From CAZTHM01 sp041946825 (GTDB lineage: Bacteria; Acidobacteriota; Terriglobia; UBA7540), in the NCBI GenBank assembly GCA_041946825.1, contig JBHGBD010000001.1, forward strand, positions 248,001 to 312,000: DNA of 64,000 nucleotides, written 5' to 3'. Under the pieces are notes generated by a model that had not been told where the DNA came from, made no database searches, and saw nothing but the letters and a program-made list of their open reading frames with translations. Of this stretch, positions 16,534 to 25,224 are shown piece after piece. Both the position numbers and the translations under genes were made by a program. Position 1 is the first letter of the stretch, and each line of letters begins with the position of its first letter.

Positions 16534-17561
16534 TGCAGTAACGCCTTGCCCTGAATGTCGAGAAACAGTTCGGCCAGAGAATTGTTCGTTGCGACGATCA
16601 GCGAGCGGTGAGGAGTGAAAGCAAGCCCGACGATCCCGTTCCCGGAAATCGCTAATTCTGGTTGGGCATCCGGTGTCAGGCGCACCACACCACGCCGGCC
16701 TCCCAGCGACGCCGCGACGTAGAGGTTCCCCTGCGCATCGAAGGCCAGACCCTGAGGGCGTCCCAGGCCCCTGTAGAAAGACGTAACCACTCCCGCGGGG
16801 GAAACACGATAGACGTGATCGAAACTCGAGGTCGTGGGCCCGGTCACGTAAAGGTTCCCGGCCGGGCCGAAGGCCAGGTGATAAGCTGCAACGCTGGGTT
16901 CCATCGTGGCGAACACGAAGATCTGCCGGTCCCGGCTTATTTTGAAGATCGTCCCGGTGCGGTCGCCCACATAGAGATTCTCCTGGGGGTCGAACGCGAT
17001 GCCCGTCGCGATGCCCATGCCTTCGGCGTACACCGAGCGCTGGCCGTCAGGAGTCACCCGATAAATTGTTCCCTCGGCGCGGCTGGAAATGTACAGGACT
17101 CCTTCGCTGTCGAACGCCATTCCCGTGGGGTTCAGCAGGTCGTTCAAAAACGATTGCACAACGTGGTTGCGCGTGATTTTGAACACCGAGACCGGAACCT
17201 TCTGCCCACGATTGCCGCTGAAGGTGCTGAAGATGTTTCCCGCTGCATCGACGGCGGGATTCGATACGGGGTGGAGGTTCTTGGTGAGCGTGAATCCCAC
17301 GGCCACGGAAACCGCCTCGCTCACGCCGTAGCCGCTGTCCACCGTGAGATCGCCGCTTGCCACGTCTTCCGGAACCTGGACCACCAGGCGGTTGGGGGAA
17401 CTCAGGACGACGCTCGCCACCTGCCCGCCAAATCGCACCACGGGACGCGTGTTCCCGTTGGAAGTGAAACCGCGGCCCTGAACCGCAATCTCTCCGCCGG
17501 AGATTGCGGCGCGCGGCGTGATGCCGTCAATGTGCGGCTTGACTTTTGTTCCTCGATCCAT
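16530..17561 (-). CDS. IPT/TIG plus NHL-type beta-propeller protein
   Basis: 343 residues, no signal peptide visible. An N-terminal IPT/TIG immunoglobulin-like domain (PHIDGITPRAAISGGEIAVQG through YGVSEAVSVAVG) is followed by about five propeller blades of the NHL/SMP-30 kind, each with a version of GIAFDPQENLYVGDRTGTI or GLAFDAQGNLYVAA. Such proteins bind sugars, proteins or lactones; no catalytic residues can be named. The stop codon is created within heptamer repeat sequence, so the final residues may be recent. It lies 30 bases after pgpA on the same strand. Confidence 0.8.
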   Translation of the reverse strand: MDRGTKVKPHIDGITPRAAISGGEIAVQGRGFTSNGNTRPVVRFGGQVASVVLSSPNRLVVQVPEDVASGDLTVDSGYGVSEAVSVAVGFTLTKNLHPVSNPAVDAAGNIFSTFSGNRGQKVPVSVFKITRNHVVQSFLNDLLNPTGMAFDSEGVLYISSRAEGTIYRVTPDGQRSVYAEGMGIATGIAFDPQENLYVGDRTGTIFKISRDRQIFVFATMEPSVAAYHLAFGPAGNLYVTGPTTSSFDHVYRVSPAGVVTSFYRGLGRPQGLAFDAQGNLYVAASLGGRRGVVRLTPDAQPELAISGNGIVGLAFTPHRSLIVATNNSLAELFLDIQGKALLQ

Positions 17562-17591
17562 GGAATGACCTATCGGGCTCTTTCGCCAGGG

Positions 17592-18074
17592 CTACGTCAG
17601 CCAATGGCTCAGAGCTGAAACCACTGCCAGACCGTAAGCACCGGCCACAACATCATCCGTCATGATGCCCCAGCCTCCCGGCAATCGTTCTGCGCGGCGC
17701 GCGGGGAAAGGTTTGATGATGTCGAAGATTCGAAACAGCACAAATCCCGCAATCAACCACTTCCATGACGCACTGGGCCAGAGCAGGAAGGTGAGGAGCT
17801 GTCCCACCACCTCGTCAATTACAACCTGTCCCGGATCGACGCGGCCGAAGTGTCTCTCCGCACCACCGGCCGCCCACACTCCCAGAACGAAAACCCCGAA
17901 TGCCGCGACTGCCAGGAACGCCGACCGCCACGGTTGCGCAAGCGGTGTTCGACCTATCGCGACCACCAAAACCACTCCGGCCAGAGAACCTGCGGTGCCG
18001 GGTGCGACTGGGCAATAGCCGATCCCTCCCAAAGTCGCAATCCAAACCGCCGCGCCACGCGACTGTTCAGCCAC
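17592..18074 (-). CDS. pgpA: Phosphatidylglycerophosphatase A
   Basis: 160 residues. It removes phosphate from phosphatidylglycerol phosphate in the inner membrane. The family motifs GIGYCPVAPGTAGSLAG, VIDEVVGQLLTFL and RIFDIIKPFPARRAE...GGWGIMTDDVVAGAYG are all present, with hydrophobic segments between. Its start overlaps the last 8 bases of yacG, so rimO-yacG-pgpA are translationally coupled. Confidence 0.95.
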   Translation of the reverse strand: MAEQSRGAAVWIATLGGIGYCPVAPGTAGSLAGVVLVVAIGRTPLAQPWRSAFLAVAAFGVFVLGVWAAGGAERHFGRVDPGQVVIDEVVGQLLTFLLWPSASWKWLIAGFVLFRIFDIIKPFPARRAERLPGGWGIMTDDVVAGAYGLAVVSALSHWLT

Positions 18075-18264
18075 GGTCCTCCTCGGCGGCCTGTGGAGCC
18101 GTCGTGCCCTCTGTCGGCGCCTCCGCGTCGTCAGGGGCGGTGGTAATTCGATACCGTTCCGAGAGCCAATTGTCCAAATCGATCAGTTGACAGCGCTCGC
18201 TGCAAAAAGGCCGGAACGGATTGCCCTTCCAGGTTGCCTCACGTTTACAGACGGGGCAGCGCAT
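18067..18264 (-). CDS. yacG: Zinc-binding DNA gyrase inhibitor YacG
   Basis: 65 residues from the ATG at 18264. YacG binds GyrB and inhibits gyrase. The treble-clef zinc site is complete: CPVCK near the N-terminus and FCSERCQLIDLDNWLSERY. A longer frame starts at 18507 but everything before 18264 is the antisense or overlapping frame of rimO and lacks family sequence. The start lies 20 bases inside rimO. Confidence 0.92.
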   Translation of the reverse strand: MRCPVCKREATWKGNPFRPFCSERCQLIDLDNWLSERYRITTAPDDAEAPTEGTTAPQAAEEDRG

Positions 18265-19693
18265 GACCACGGTCCGCAACTGGACGAAGCGGCGGTTGAA
18301 TCTGCACAAGTGGCATCGAATGCGCCGGCCTCGCCGCTGGAGTCCGCTCGGCAAAGATGCGAGCTTCGAGTCGTGCCACCAAGTCGTAATCGCCGGAGTC
18401 CGTAATCGTGGCCCAGCGGAATTCTCCGGCCCGCGGCTCTTGCCCTTCAAAGTCGTTAATGAATACCTGGCCGTCGATTTCCGGCGCTTGCGATTCCAGG
18501 CGGCCACGGAATAGCAAATCCGATTCCGGCGAGCGCCCCTCGACCAGGACGGGAAATGATTTTCCCACCAGACTCCGAAGCCGGCGCCGCGATAGCCTGC
18601 GCTGGAGCGACATCAGCTTTCTCTGCCGCTGCCGCGCGACCTTCCCGGGAACTTGCAGGTTGTATCCGAAGGACACGCTCGTCTCTTCGTTCGAGTAGAG
18701 AAAGACGCCCAGGTGGTCGAACTCCGCCTCGGCGACAAAATCCACGAGAGCCTGGAAATCTTCTTCGGTCTCTCCGGGGAAGCCGACAATCATTGAAGTC
18801 CGCAATGCAGCGTTAGGAATGGCGGCGCGAATCTTGCCGAGCATCTTGAGGAATGGTCTGCCACCCGATCCCCGGCGCATGGCTTTCAATACTCGCGTGC
18901 TGGCGTGCTGAAGCGGAATGTCGAAGTATTTGCATGCCTTCGGAGTTTCCGCGATGGCCGAGATCAGCGCGTCGGTCAATCGGTTGGGGTAATAATACAG
19001 CGCCCGAATCCACACGAGGTCGGGAATATTCCCGAGGGCGCGCAATAAACTCGCCAATCCGTCGCGGATCCCCAGGTCCTCGCCGTAACTTGTCGTGTCC
19101 TGTCCGATGAGGGTAATTTCCCGGACGCCTTGGCGCGCCAGGTCTTCCGCCTCGCGCACAACACTTTCGAAGCGCCGCGAGCGAAACTTGCCCCGCATCT
19201 GAGGAATCACGCAAAAGGAACACGGATGGTCGCAACCTTCGGCGATTTTGATATATGCGGAGTACGGTGGCGTGGCCCGGACGCGCGGCGTGAATTCGTG
19301 ATAGAGATAAGGAGCGGCGGCCTCATCCAGGCTGCGGTTCACCGCGCCGGGCGAGCATGCCTCCAATACGCGCTCCAGTTCGTTGGTGCCGATGACGAAA
19401 TCGACCTCGGGAATTTCCTTCAGGATGTCTTGCCGATAGCGCTCCACCAGGCACCCGGCCACCACCAATTTCCTGGCAGAGCCGTTCTTCTTGTGCTCGG
19501 CCATCTCGAGAATCGCTTCGATCGATTCGCGCTTCGCGGGTTCTATGAAGCTGCATGTATTGACGATGAGGACTTCGGCCTCCTCGGCGCGCGAGGTCAA
19601 CTCGTATCCCTGCCGGGAAAGAATCCCCAGCATCACTTCGCTGTCCACAAGGTTTTTCGGGCAGCCCAGGCTGACCATTCCCACTTTCGCCAT
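18245..19693 (-). CDS. rimO: Ribosomal protein S12 methylthiotransferase RimO
   Basis: 482 residues. A radical-SAM enzyme that adds a methylthio group to an aspartate of ribosomal protein S12. Domains in order: MTTase N-terminal domain (MVSLGCPKNLVDSEVMLG, with Cys at NTCSF and AGCLVERY for one Fe-S cluster), radical-SAM core with CDHPCSFC for the second cluster, and a TRAM domain (VLVEGRSPESDLLFRGR). The C-terminus is about 30 residues longer than usual (PAARPAHSMPLVQIQPPL...), proline-rich, and overlaps yacG. MiaB is ruled out by GCPKNLVDSE. Confidence 0.97.
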   Translation of the reverse strand: MAKVGMVSLGCPKNLVDSEVMLGILSRQGYELTSRAEEAEVLIVNTCSFIEPAKRESIEAILEMAEHKKNGSARKLVVAGCLVERYRQDILKEIPEVDFVIGTNELERVLEACSPGAVNRSLDEAAAPYLYHEFTPRVRATPPYSAYIKIAEGCDHPCSFCVIPQMRGKFRSRRFESVVREAEDLARQGVREITLIGQDTTSYGEDLGIRDGLASLLRALGNIPDLVWIRALYYYPNRLTDALISAIAETPKACKYFDIPLQHASTRVLKAMRRGSGGRPFLKMLGKIRAAIPNAALRTSMIVGFPGETEEDFQALVDFVAEAEFDHLGVFLYSNEETSVSFGYNLQVPGKVARQRQRKLMSLQRRLSRRRLRSLVGKSFPVLVEGRSPESDLLFRGRLESQAPEIDGQVFINDFEGQEPRAGEFRWATITDSGDYDLVARLEARIFAERTPAARPAHSMPLVQIQPPLRPVADRGHALPRL

Positions 19694-19823
19694 AATCGAT
19701 GAGACCCCGTGGCAAATCGGACCGAGATTAGCTGAACAAAAATTTTAGCATAAGTTGGGAATTTGCGCCGCTGACGACGAAACGCTGACTTGGAGGGAAA
19801 CTGCGGAAGCGATGGAAGAGGTA

Positions 19824-19893
19824 CAACCGGCTACCTGCAATTTCCAACTACGAACCGCCCACTGCCAACTGCTGACTGCCTACTGCTCACTGT
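19824..19893. repeat. Heptamer array after the WD40 gene (10 units)
   Basis: Ten units in exact register: CAACCGG, CTACCTG, CAATTTC, CAACTAC, GAACCGC, CCACTGC, CAACTGC, TGACTGC, CTACTGC, TCACTGT. The last unit contains the stop codon of the WD40 gene (19887-19889). The longest array of this sub-type here. Confidence 0.85.
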
Positions 19894-21029
19894 CCTCCGA
19901 CCGTCCGCTGCCAGACGAACACGATCTGATCTCCCGAGGCGGCGAGGTATTCGCCGCTGGGTGAAAAGGCAATGGTTCGTAGCGGCTCCGAGCTTTCCGA
20001 AAGGGTCTGTACCAGACTTCCGTCCGCCGCCGACCAAATCCGTGCTGTCCTATCTTCGCCCGCCGAGGCAATCCAACTGCCATCGGCTGAAAACTCCGCC
20101 CAGTGTACGGGTCCCGAGTGGCCGGAAAGTGTCTGAAGTAGTTTCCAATCGCCGACCGACCAGATGCGCACTTTCCCATCTTCGCACGCGGTTACCACTC
20201 TCTTGCCGTCGCGGGAAAAGGTCATGCTCAAAACCGTGCCGTGGTGGTCGCGAAGAGAATCCACGAATTTGTGTTCGCGCAAATCAACTACGATGGGATC
20301 GGCCGTGGAACTGCCTTCCATCTGAGCGAGTAACATCCAATGTCCATCAGGCGACGGTTCAAACAGGTTGGGGCGACGCGTGAGGTCGGGAATGTTGATC
20401 CGGCCACCCTTGCCCGTGACGGGGTGCCAGAGGTCGAAATTACCCTCCTTATACAACCCCAGATATCCGATTTGCGGGAAATACCTGATCTGGCCATACC
20501 CGCCTCCGGCCCCGACGGAGTTGACCTTGCCGAACAGGGCATCCTGATCCACGTCCCATTGGATGGCAAGAGTAGGGGTCGGCGCCCCGCCGCCTTTGCC
20601 TTTGGTTTGGAACAACCCGGTTCCCACCAGGAAAACGCGGCTTGGCGTCACAAAGTTGGCGGACTGGAATTGCAGTTCGGTGATGCCTTCAATATGCGGG
20701 CGCAGTGCCTTGCGAATATCCGCGGCGCGAAGGTCCATTAGTACGACCTTCTCTTCGATGACCGCGGCAAGCAATGAACTGTCGGGGGAGAAGGCTCCGG
20801 CGGGGGAATATTGTAGCGCCAGGTGGCCCTCCAACCGCCCGTGGCTTATCCAGTTGTAGCGGGGCGGCGGACCTTCGACTGTCTCAACCTGCGCGTTCAG
20901 GAAAGAACGCCCCGAGGCAAAGAAACACAGAATGAATAGCAGGATGAAGCATGAAGGATTGGGGGTGAACACTCTCAAGGGGCGTTGAGACCCGCAAACC
21001 GGAGTCTTCCTCTGGGAATCCAGCATCAC
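19887..21029 (-). CDS. WD40-repeat protein, secreted or lipid-anchored
   Basis: 380 residues. A hydrophobic leader (SCFILLFILCFFASG, about 26-40) precedes a beta-propeller. Clear WD repeats lie in the C-terminal half: RDHHGTVLSMTFSRDGKRVV...KVRIWSVGD, SGHSGPVHWAEFSADGSWIAS...TARIWSAADG and AFSPSGEYLAASGDQIVFVWQ. The N-terminal half is a more diverged propeller part. It probably serves as a scaffold. The leader is partly encoded by 7-base repeats (20941-20970), so the true start is uncertain. The stop codon lies inside a heptamer array. Confidence 0.8.
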   Translation of the reverse strand: MMLDSQRKTPVCGSQRPLRVFTPNPSCFILLFILCFFASGRSFLNAQVETVEGPPPRYNWISHGRLEGHLALQYSPAGAFSPDSSLLAAVIEEKVVLMDLRAADIRKALRPHIEGITELQFQSANFVTPSRVFLVGTGLFQTKGKGGGAPTPTLAIQWDVDQDALFGKVNSVGAGGGYGQIRYFPQIGYLGLYKEGNFDLWHPVTGKGGRINIPDLTRRPNLFEPSPDGHWMLLAQMEGSSTADPIVVDLREHKFVDSLRDHHGTVLSMTFSRDGKRVVTACEDGKVRIWSVGDWKLLQTLSGHSGPVHWAEFSADGSWIASAGEDRTARIWSAADGSLVQTLSESSEPLRTIAFSPSGEYLAASGDQIVFVWQRTVGGQ

Positions 21030-21063
21030 CTTTTCTCTGTGCCTCTCTATCTCTGTCGCCGGT

Positions 21064-21468
21064 TCAAATGATTTCCCCCCGGGCGATTCGTTCCACTAAT
21101 TCGCGATCGGCCTCGAGAAAATTGTATTCGGGAAGCCTCTCTCGTGGGGCCCATTCCACGGCTTCAAATACATGATTCTTTATCGCGCCCTCGTACTGTC
21201 GTACCGTGAAGAACACGACTTCCACGTATCGGTCAGGATAGCGATGACGCAACCGGAAGACTTCTTCTCCAATTTCCGCCTGGATCGAAAGCTCTTCTGA
21301 TAACTCGCGATGAAGCGAGGCCCTCAACTCCTCTCCGTCTCGGACCTTGCCGCCGGGGAATTCCCACTGTAGGCCGTAGGGGTCCGACCGGTGGCGCTGG
21401 CAGATCAGAATCCTCTCTCCATTCCGTATGATGCCGGCAGTGACCAGAATGGGTTTCTCATCAGGCAT
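21064..21468 (-). CDS. Nudix hydrolase, MutT/8-oxo-dGTP diphosphatase-like
   Basis: 134 residues from the ATG at 21468 (137 from 21477). The Nudix box GGKVRDGEELRASLHRELSEEL is complete, preceded by YGLQWEFPGGK as in MutT and NUDT1-type enzymes that cleave oxidised nucleotides to prevent mutation. The N-terminus PILVTAGIIRNGERILICQR also matches MutT. It lies 34 bases upstream of the WD40 gene. Confidence 0.92.
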   Translation of the reverse strand: MPDEKPILVTAGIIRNGERILICQRHRSDPYGLQWEFPGGKVRDGEELRASLHRELSEELSIQAEIGEEVFRLRHRYPDRYVEVVFFTVRQYEGAIKNHVFEAVEWAPRERLPEYNFLEADRELVERIARGEII

Positions 21469-21529
21469 CCAAAACATTGTAGCAGGGAAAGGGGGGTACG
21501 GACGTAAGCGCGGCGGCGGGCGGTCCGTC

Positions 21530-22786
21530 TTAGTGAATGTGCTTAACTTTCTTCTGCATGTAATCCATCAGGAGATACTGGCCGAGGGTATAGGGAGTCG
21601 TGAAATAGGCCTTCCCGCGGCAGATTTCCGTCACTTTCTGCACGAAATTCACCAGGCCGAAATCGGAGGCCAGCATGAAGGTATTGATGAGGATCCCGTT
21701 GCGACGGCAGCGCGCGACTTCGTGGAGCGTTTCGGAAATCACCAGGGGATCGAGTCCGAAGGCGTTCTTATATATGCGGCCGTCGTCGAGAGTCAGAGCT
21801 GAGGGCTTGCCGTCCGTGATCATCACGATCTGCCGCATGTCTTTCGTCTGGCGCGCCAGGATTCGTTGTGCCAGTCGCAGCCCCTCGCGAGTGTTCGTGT
21901 AGTAGGGGCCGACACGAACTCGCGCAAGCTCCGAGAGCGGCATTTCTTCGGCCGTATCGTGGAAAAGCACCAGCCTCAGTGTGTCACCCGGATATTGGGT
22001 GCGAATGAGATGAGTCAGTGCGAGCGCAACTTTCTTGGCGGGAGTGAACCGATCCTCGCCATAAAGAATCATGCTGTGGCTGCAGTCAAGCATCAAGACC
22101 GTAGCGCACGAGCTCTGATATTCGCATTGCCGGACTTGCAGATCGCGGTAATCGAGATCGAGCGGGACGCGCAACCCTTCGCGCTGGATCGCCGAAAGCA
22201 ACGTGGCGTTGACGTCGAGATTCATCGTGTCGCCAAATTCGTAGGGGCGACTCGATCCGTGAGCCTCCACACCTGTCGCCATTTCGCGCGTATCGTGCCG
22301 ACCGAAACTTGATTTGCCCAAAGACCCCAGCAAATCTTTGAGGGTTTTGAACCCAAGGAAGTCCAGCGCCTTGTCGGTTAGCTCGAACTTGACTCTCCCT
22401 TCCGGACCCATGGTTTTGCCCGCGCCCGGCTGCTCGATCTGGCTTGGCTGCGCTTGCGGCTGCTCGATGGTGACGTATCCTTCCTCCGCCATCCGCTCCA
22501 GGAGCTTGTTCATCAACTCCGACAGACGCGAATCCTGGTAGTTCTTCGCGTTCTGCATTAATTCATTGAGGAGCTCTTGCGGAATCAGCCCCTGACGCTG
22601 CAGTGCCTCGAGCAGAGCCTTGTGGAGATTCTCCATCGTCCGCTCTCGGTCCATTTCGTAGAATTGCGAGTACGGTCCGTCGAATCCGCTTTCCAGCAAG
22701 TAGTCTTGAAGGAGTTGGAGCAGGTCTTCAGCGCTCAGGCCGTCGAACGGGTCGGGGGCGTATTTCGAATATTTGATGTACTTCAT
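21530..22786 (-). CDS. Von Willebrand factor A (VWA) domain protein paired with a MoxR-type ATPase
   Basis: 418 residues. The N-terminal 190 residues are helical and Gln/Pro-containing with low similarity to known domains; the C-terminal VWA domain has the MIDAS set DCSHSM (near residue 240), a threonine in RFTPAKKVALAL, and MITDGKPS. VWA proteins work with AAA ATPases of the MoxR or ChlI type, which is exactly the gene upstream (22837-24312), in insertion or activation of metal enzymes and complexes. The substrate complex is unknown. Start at 22786; a short 7-base repeat lies just upstream. Confidence 0.9.
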   Translation of the reverse strand: MKYIKYSKYAPDPFDGLSAEDLLQLLQDYLLESGFDGPYSQFYEMDRERTMENLHKALLEALQRQGLIPQELLNELMQNAKNYQDSRLSELMNKLLERMAEEGYVTIEQPQAQPSQIEQPGAGKTMGPEGRVKFELTDKALDFLGFKTLKDLLGSLGKSSFGRHDTREMATGVEAHGSSRPYEFGDTMNLDVNATLLSAIQREGLRVPLDLDYRDLQVRQCEYQSSCATVLMLDCSHSMILYGEDRFTPAKKVALALTHLIRTQYPGDTLRLVLFHDTAEEMPLSELARVRVGPYYTNTREGLRLAQRILARQTKDMRQIVMITDGKPSALTLDDGRIYKNAFGLDPLVISETLHEVARCRRNGILINTFMLASDFGLVNFVQKVTEICRGKAYFTTPYTLGQYLLMDYMQKKVKHIH

Positions 22787-22791
22787 AGGAG

Positions 22792-22812
22792 CCGTCAGTG
22801 TTCAGCCATCAG
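22792..22812. repeat. Short heptamer array before the VWA gene (3 units)
   Basis: CCGTCAG, TGTTCAG, CCATCAG, six bases before the VWA start codon and about 25 bases after the AAA ATPase stop. Minimal copy number. Confidence 0.55.
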
Positions 22813-22836
22813 CCCCAGAGGGGAACGGCCGGAGTC

Positions 22837-24312
22837 TCAGTTGATCGGTCGACGGCGGGGGCCAAGCCCGCCCAACTCATCGAGCGGTGGCTCGGCGCGT
22901 CCCGCCCTGGGCTGCTCAGCGTGATATCCGAGCTCTTCATTGCGGCTGATTTTCTTCAAGGCTGCCAGACCCTCGAGAACAAATTCCGCTCCCGCCACTA
23001 GCAGCGCCGGATCGTCTTTGGCCTTTATCCCGAGGGTCTGGGTCTTTTCCAGCAGTCCCTGAATTCTTTTCAGTTGAGCGTAAACCTCTTCGCTCGGAGC
23101 GCCGTTCGGGTACTTCAGGTTTCCGCCCATCTCGAACCACTGCACAACGGAATGAAACTGGACGCCGTCAAAGTGCTTCTTGAAGATTCGCGCCGTCGCC
23201 GCCCGGATGATTTCGCGGGCGACATTGTCGGCGCCGCGCATTTCGCCCTCATACTCAAGTTCGAATTTGCCGGTGAGCGAAGGCAGCGCTTCGTAGATGT
23301 CGGAACAACGGGGAACTACCTTCTGCTCGCCGTGCAGGACGGCGCGCCGTTCGGCATTGGAGACGACATTCTCCAGGCAAGTAATGGGAAGGCGCTGGCT
23401 GACGCCGCTGCGCTTGTCGACGCGTTTGTCCTGGCGTGCCTCGAAGGCGATGCTCTCAATGATCTCACGTACGAACTGAGGCACCAGGAGTTGATTCGCC
23501 CCGTCGCGCTGGGTCCACGACTCCTGCGAGGTGATTTCCATAGCGTGTTCAAGCGTCGTGGGATAGTGCGTGCGAATTTCGGAGCCGACGCGGTCTTTGA
23601 GCGGCGTGATGATTTTGCCGCGGGCTGTGTAATCCTCCGGGTTGGCCGTAAAGACCAGGGCCACGTCGAGCGGCAGCCGGACGGGATAGCCCTTAATCTG
23701 CACGTCGCCTTCCTGCATGATGTTGAAAAGTCCGACCTGGATCTTCCCCGCCAGATCCGGCAGTTCGTTGATCGCGAAAACGCCGCGGTTGGCGCGAGGC
23801 AGCAACCCATAATGAATCGTCAATTCGCTCGAGAGCGCATGCCCGCCGCGTGCCGCCTTGATGGGATCGAGGTCGCCGATGATGTCGGCAATCGTCACGT
23901 CGGGGGTCGCGAGCTTCTCGACGAAGCGCTGCTCGCGCGGCAAATACGCGATGCGTGTGGCGTCGCCGCACTCCTGCAGGCGCTCGACGCAGGCACGGCA
24001 GATGGGCCGCAGCGGGTCATCGTTGATCTCGCAGCCTTCGATATAGGGAATCTCTTCGTCGAGGAGGTTGATCAGTGACCGCAGGATGCGGCTCTTGGCC
24101 TGTCCGCGCAATCCCAGCAAGATGAAATTGTGCCGGGATAGAATGGCGTTGGCGATTTGCGGTACGACAGAATCGTCGTAGCCGATGATCCCTGGAAAGA
24201 TCGTCTCTTCGGCCGCAAGTTTTCGGATGAGGTTGGCGCGCATCTCATCCTTAACGCGCACACTTCGATAGTTCGACTTCTTCAAGTCTCCGAGTGTTCT
24301 AGGTTTTTGCAT
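22837..24312 (-). CDS. MoxR/ChlI-type AAA+ ATPase
   Basis: 491 residues. Walker A is the unusual GLRGQAKSRILRSL (Ala before the Lys where Gly is the rule, a variant known in ChlI-like COG1239 proteins); Walker B FAINELPDL, sensor 1 VALVFTANPEDYTARG, and arginine-finger region LKDRVGSEIRTHYP follow. A small Cys cluster (CRACVERLQEC, about 107-118) is suggestive of a metal site. It forms a two-gene module with the VWA protein 50 bases downstream, like the magnesium-chelatase I/D pair but without other chlorophyll or cobalamin genes around, so it is a chaperone-like module of unknown target. Confidence 0.92.
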   Translation of the reverse strand: MQKPRTLGDLKKSNYRSVRVKDEMRANLIRKLAAEETIFPGIIGYDDSVVPQIANAILSRHNFILLGLRGQAKSRILRSLINLLDEEIPYIEGCEINDDPLRPICRACVERLQECGDATRIAYLPREQRFVEKLATPDVTIADIIGDLDPIKAARGGHALSSELTIHYGLLPRANRGVFAINELPDLAGKIQVGLFNIMQEGDVQIKGYPVRLPLDVALVFTANPEDYTARGKIITPLKDRVGSEIRTHYPTTLEHAMEITSQESWTQRDGANQLLVPQFVREIIESIAFEARQDKRVDKRSGVSQRLPITCLENVVSNAERRAVLHGEQKVVPRCSDIYEALPSLTGKFELEYEGEMRGADNVAREIIRAATARIFKKHFDGVQFHSVVQWFEMGGNLKYPNGAPSEEVYAQLKRIQGLLEKTQTLGIKAKDDPALLVAGAEFVLEGLAALKKISRNEELGYHAEQPRAGRAEPPLDELGGLGPRRRPIN

Positions 24313-24450
24313 TTGCCCTGGCCCCGTTGTTCATTATAAGCAACCTGGCCCGCCAACTCAATGGGAGCCAGAGGTGCTTGCAATCTACAAAGGAGGAAGC
24401 CATTCCTGGCAGGCGGAGTATCGATGTTGCGGGTCAATTTTCTGAGGTGG

Positions 24451-25104
24451 TCAGGTGTGGCTTCGAGCGTTGCCGTTCCCGCCCGCTTTCGCCCGGGTTT
24501 TCTCGACGACCTCGAGCTTAATGATCAGTTTCTCCACGATACGGCTGACGAGTTTGATGCGTTCGCTTTCGTTGCGGATCCCCAGCAGTTGCTGCTTAAA
24601 TTCGAGATCGAGCGGAAGTCCGCCGGCGATCCGAAAGGACAGGTAGCGGTAGGGCCGGGTAAGGTGGACGGGGACCTCATCGGATTTCCGCAGGCGCTGG
24701 ATGGCGCGGCGAAAGAGCTCGATGGCGGGCTGAGCCTCTTCGTCGCTGGCGACGTCGCAGGATGGGTCGTCGTCGAAGAACGCGACTCCACCTCGCAGGT
24801 AAGCCTTCTCTTCGTTTGTATAGAGAATTTCGAATCTCCTGGTACCAACGGCAAAGATATCCATCCGCCCGTCTTCGTATTTTCGCGTCACATTGACGAC
24901 GCGCGCCGCGCAGCCTACGGGTTGGACCCCCTGCGCGGTGGCGCAGACGATTCCGAACTCCTGCCGAGCGGAGCCGGCAGCCTTAGCAGCGAGGCATTCA
25001 CTGATCATCAGCTTGTAGCGCTCTTCGAAAATGTGAAGGGGAAGCGGCTCCTCGGGGAAGAGCACGATCTCGAGCGGAAATATCGGGAGCAGTAAGTCGT
25101 CCAT
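24451..25104 (-). CDS. LON substrate-binding domain protein
   Basis: 217 residues comprising only the N-terminal LON domain (LLPIFPLEIVLFPEEPLPLHIFEERYKLMI; VTRKYEDGRMDIFAVGTRRFEI) and a short helical tail. The ATPase and protease parts of Lon are missing, and no sign of a broken longer gene is seen, so it is a stand-alone LON-domain protein as found in many bacteria. It probably binds unfolded protein or a partner. Monocistronic between the AAA ATPase and MFS genes. Confidence 0.93.
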   Translation of the reverse strand: MDDLLLPIFPLEIVLFPEEPLPLHIFEERYKLMISECLAAKAAGSARQEFGIVCATAQGVQPVGCAARVVNVTRKYEDGRMDIFAVGTRRFEILYTNEEKAYLRGGVAFFDDDPSCDVASDEEAQPAIELFRRAIQRLRKSDEVPVHLTRPYRYLSFRIAGGLPLDLEFKQQLLGIRNESERIKLVSRIVEKLIIKLEVVEKTRAKAGGNGNARSHT

Positions 25105-25224
25105 GCGGGGCCTGGCTCGCCCGGGATGATGGCGTCAAAGCGACAGCACGCCTCTGAACCAACTTGAACGATTGGGGCGATTATAGCACTGGCCCCACGA
25201 TCCGCCGAGGAAGAAGCGAGTATT

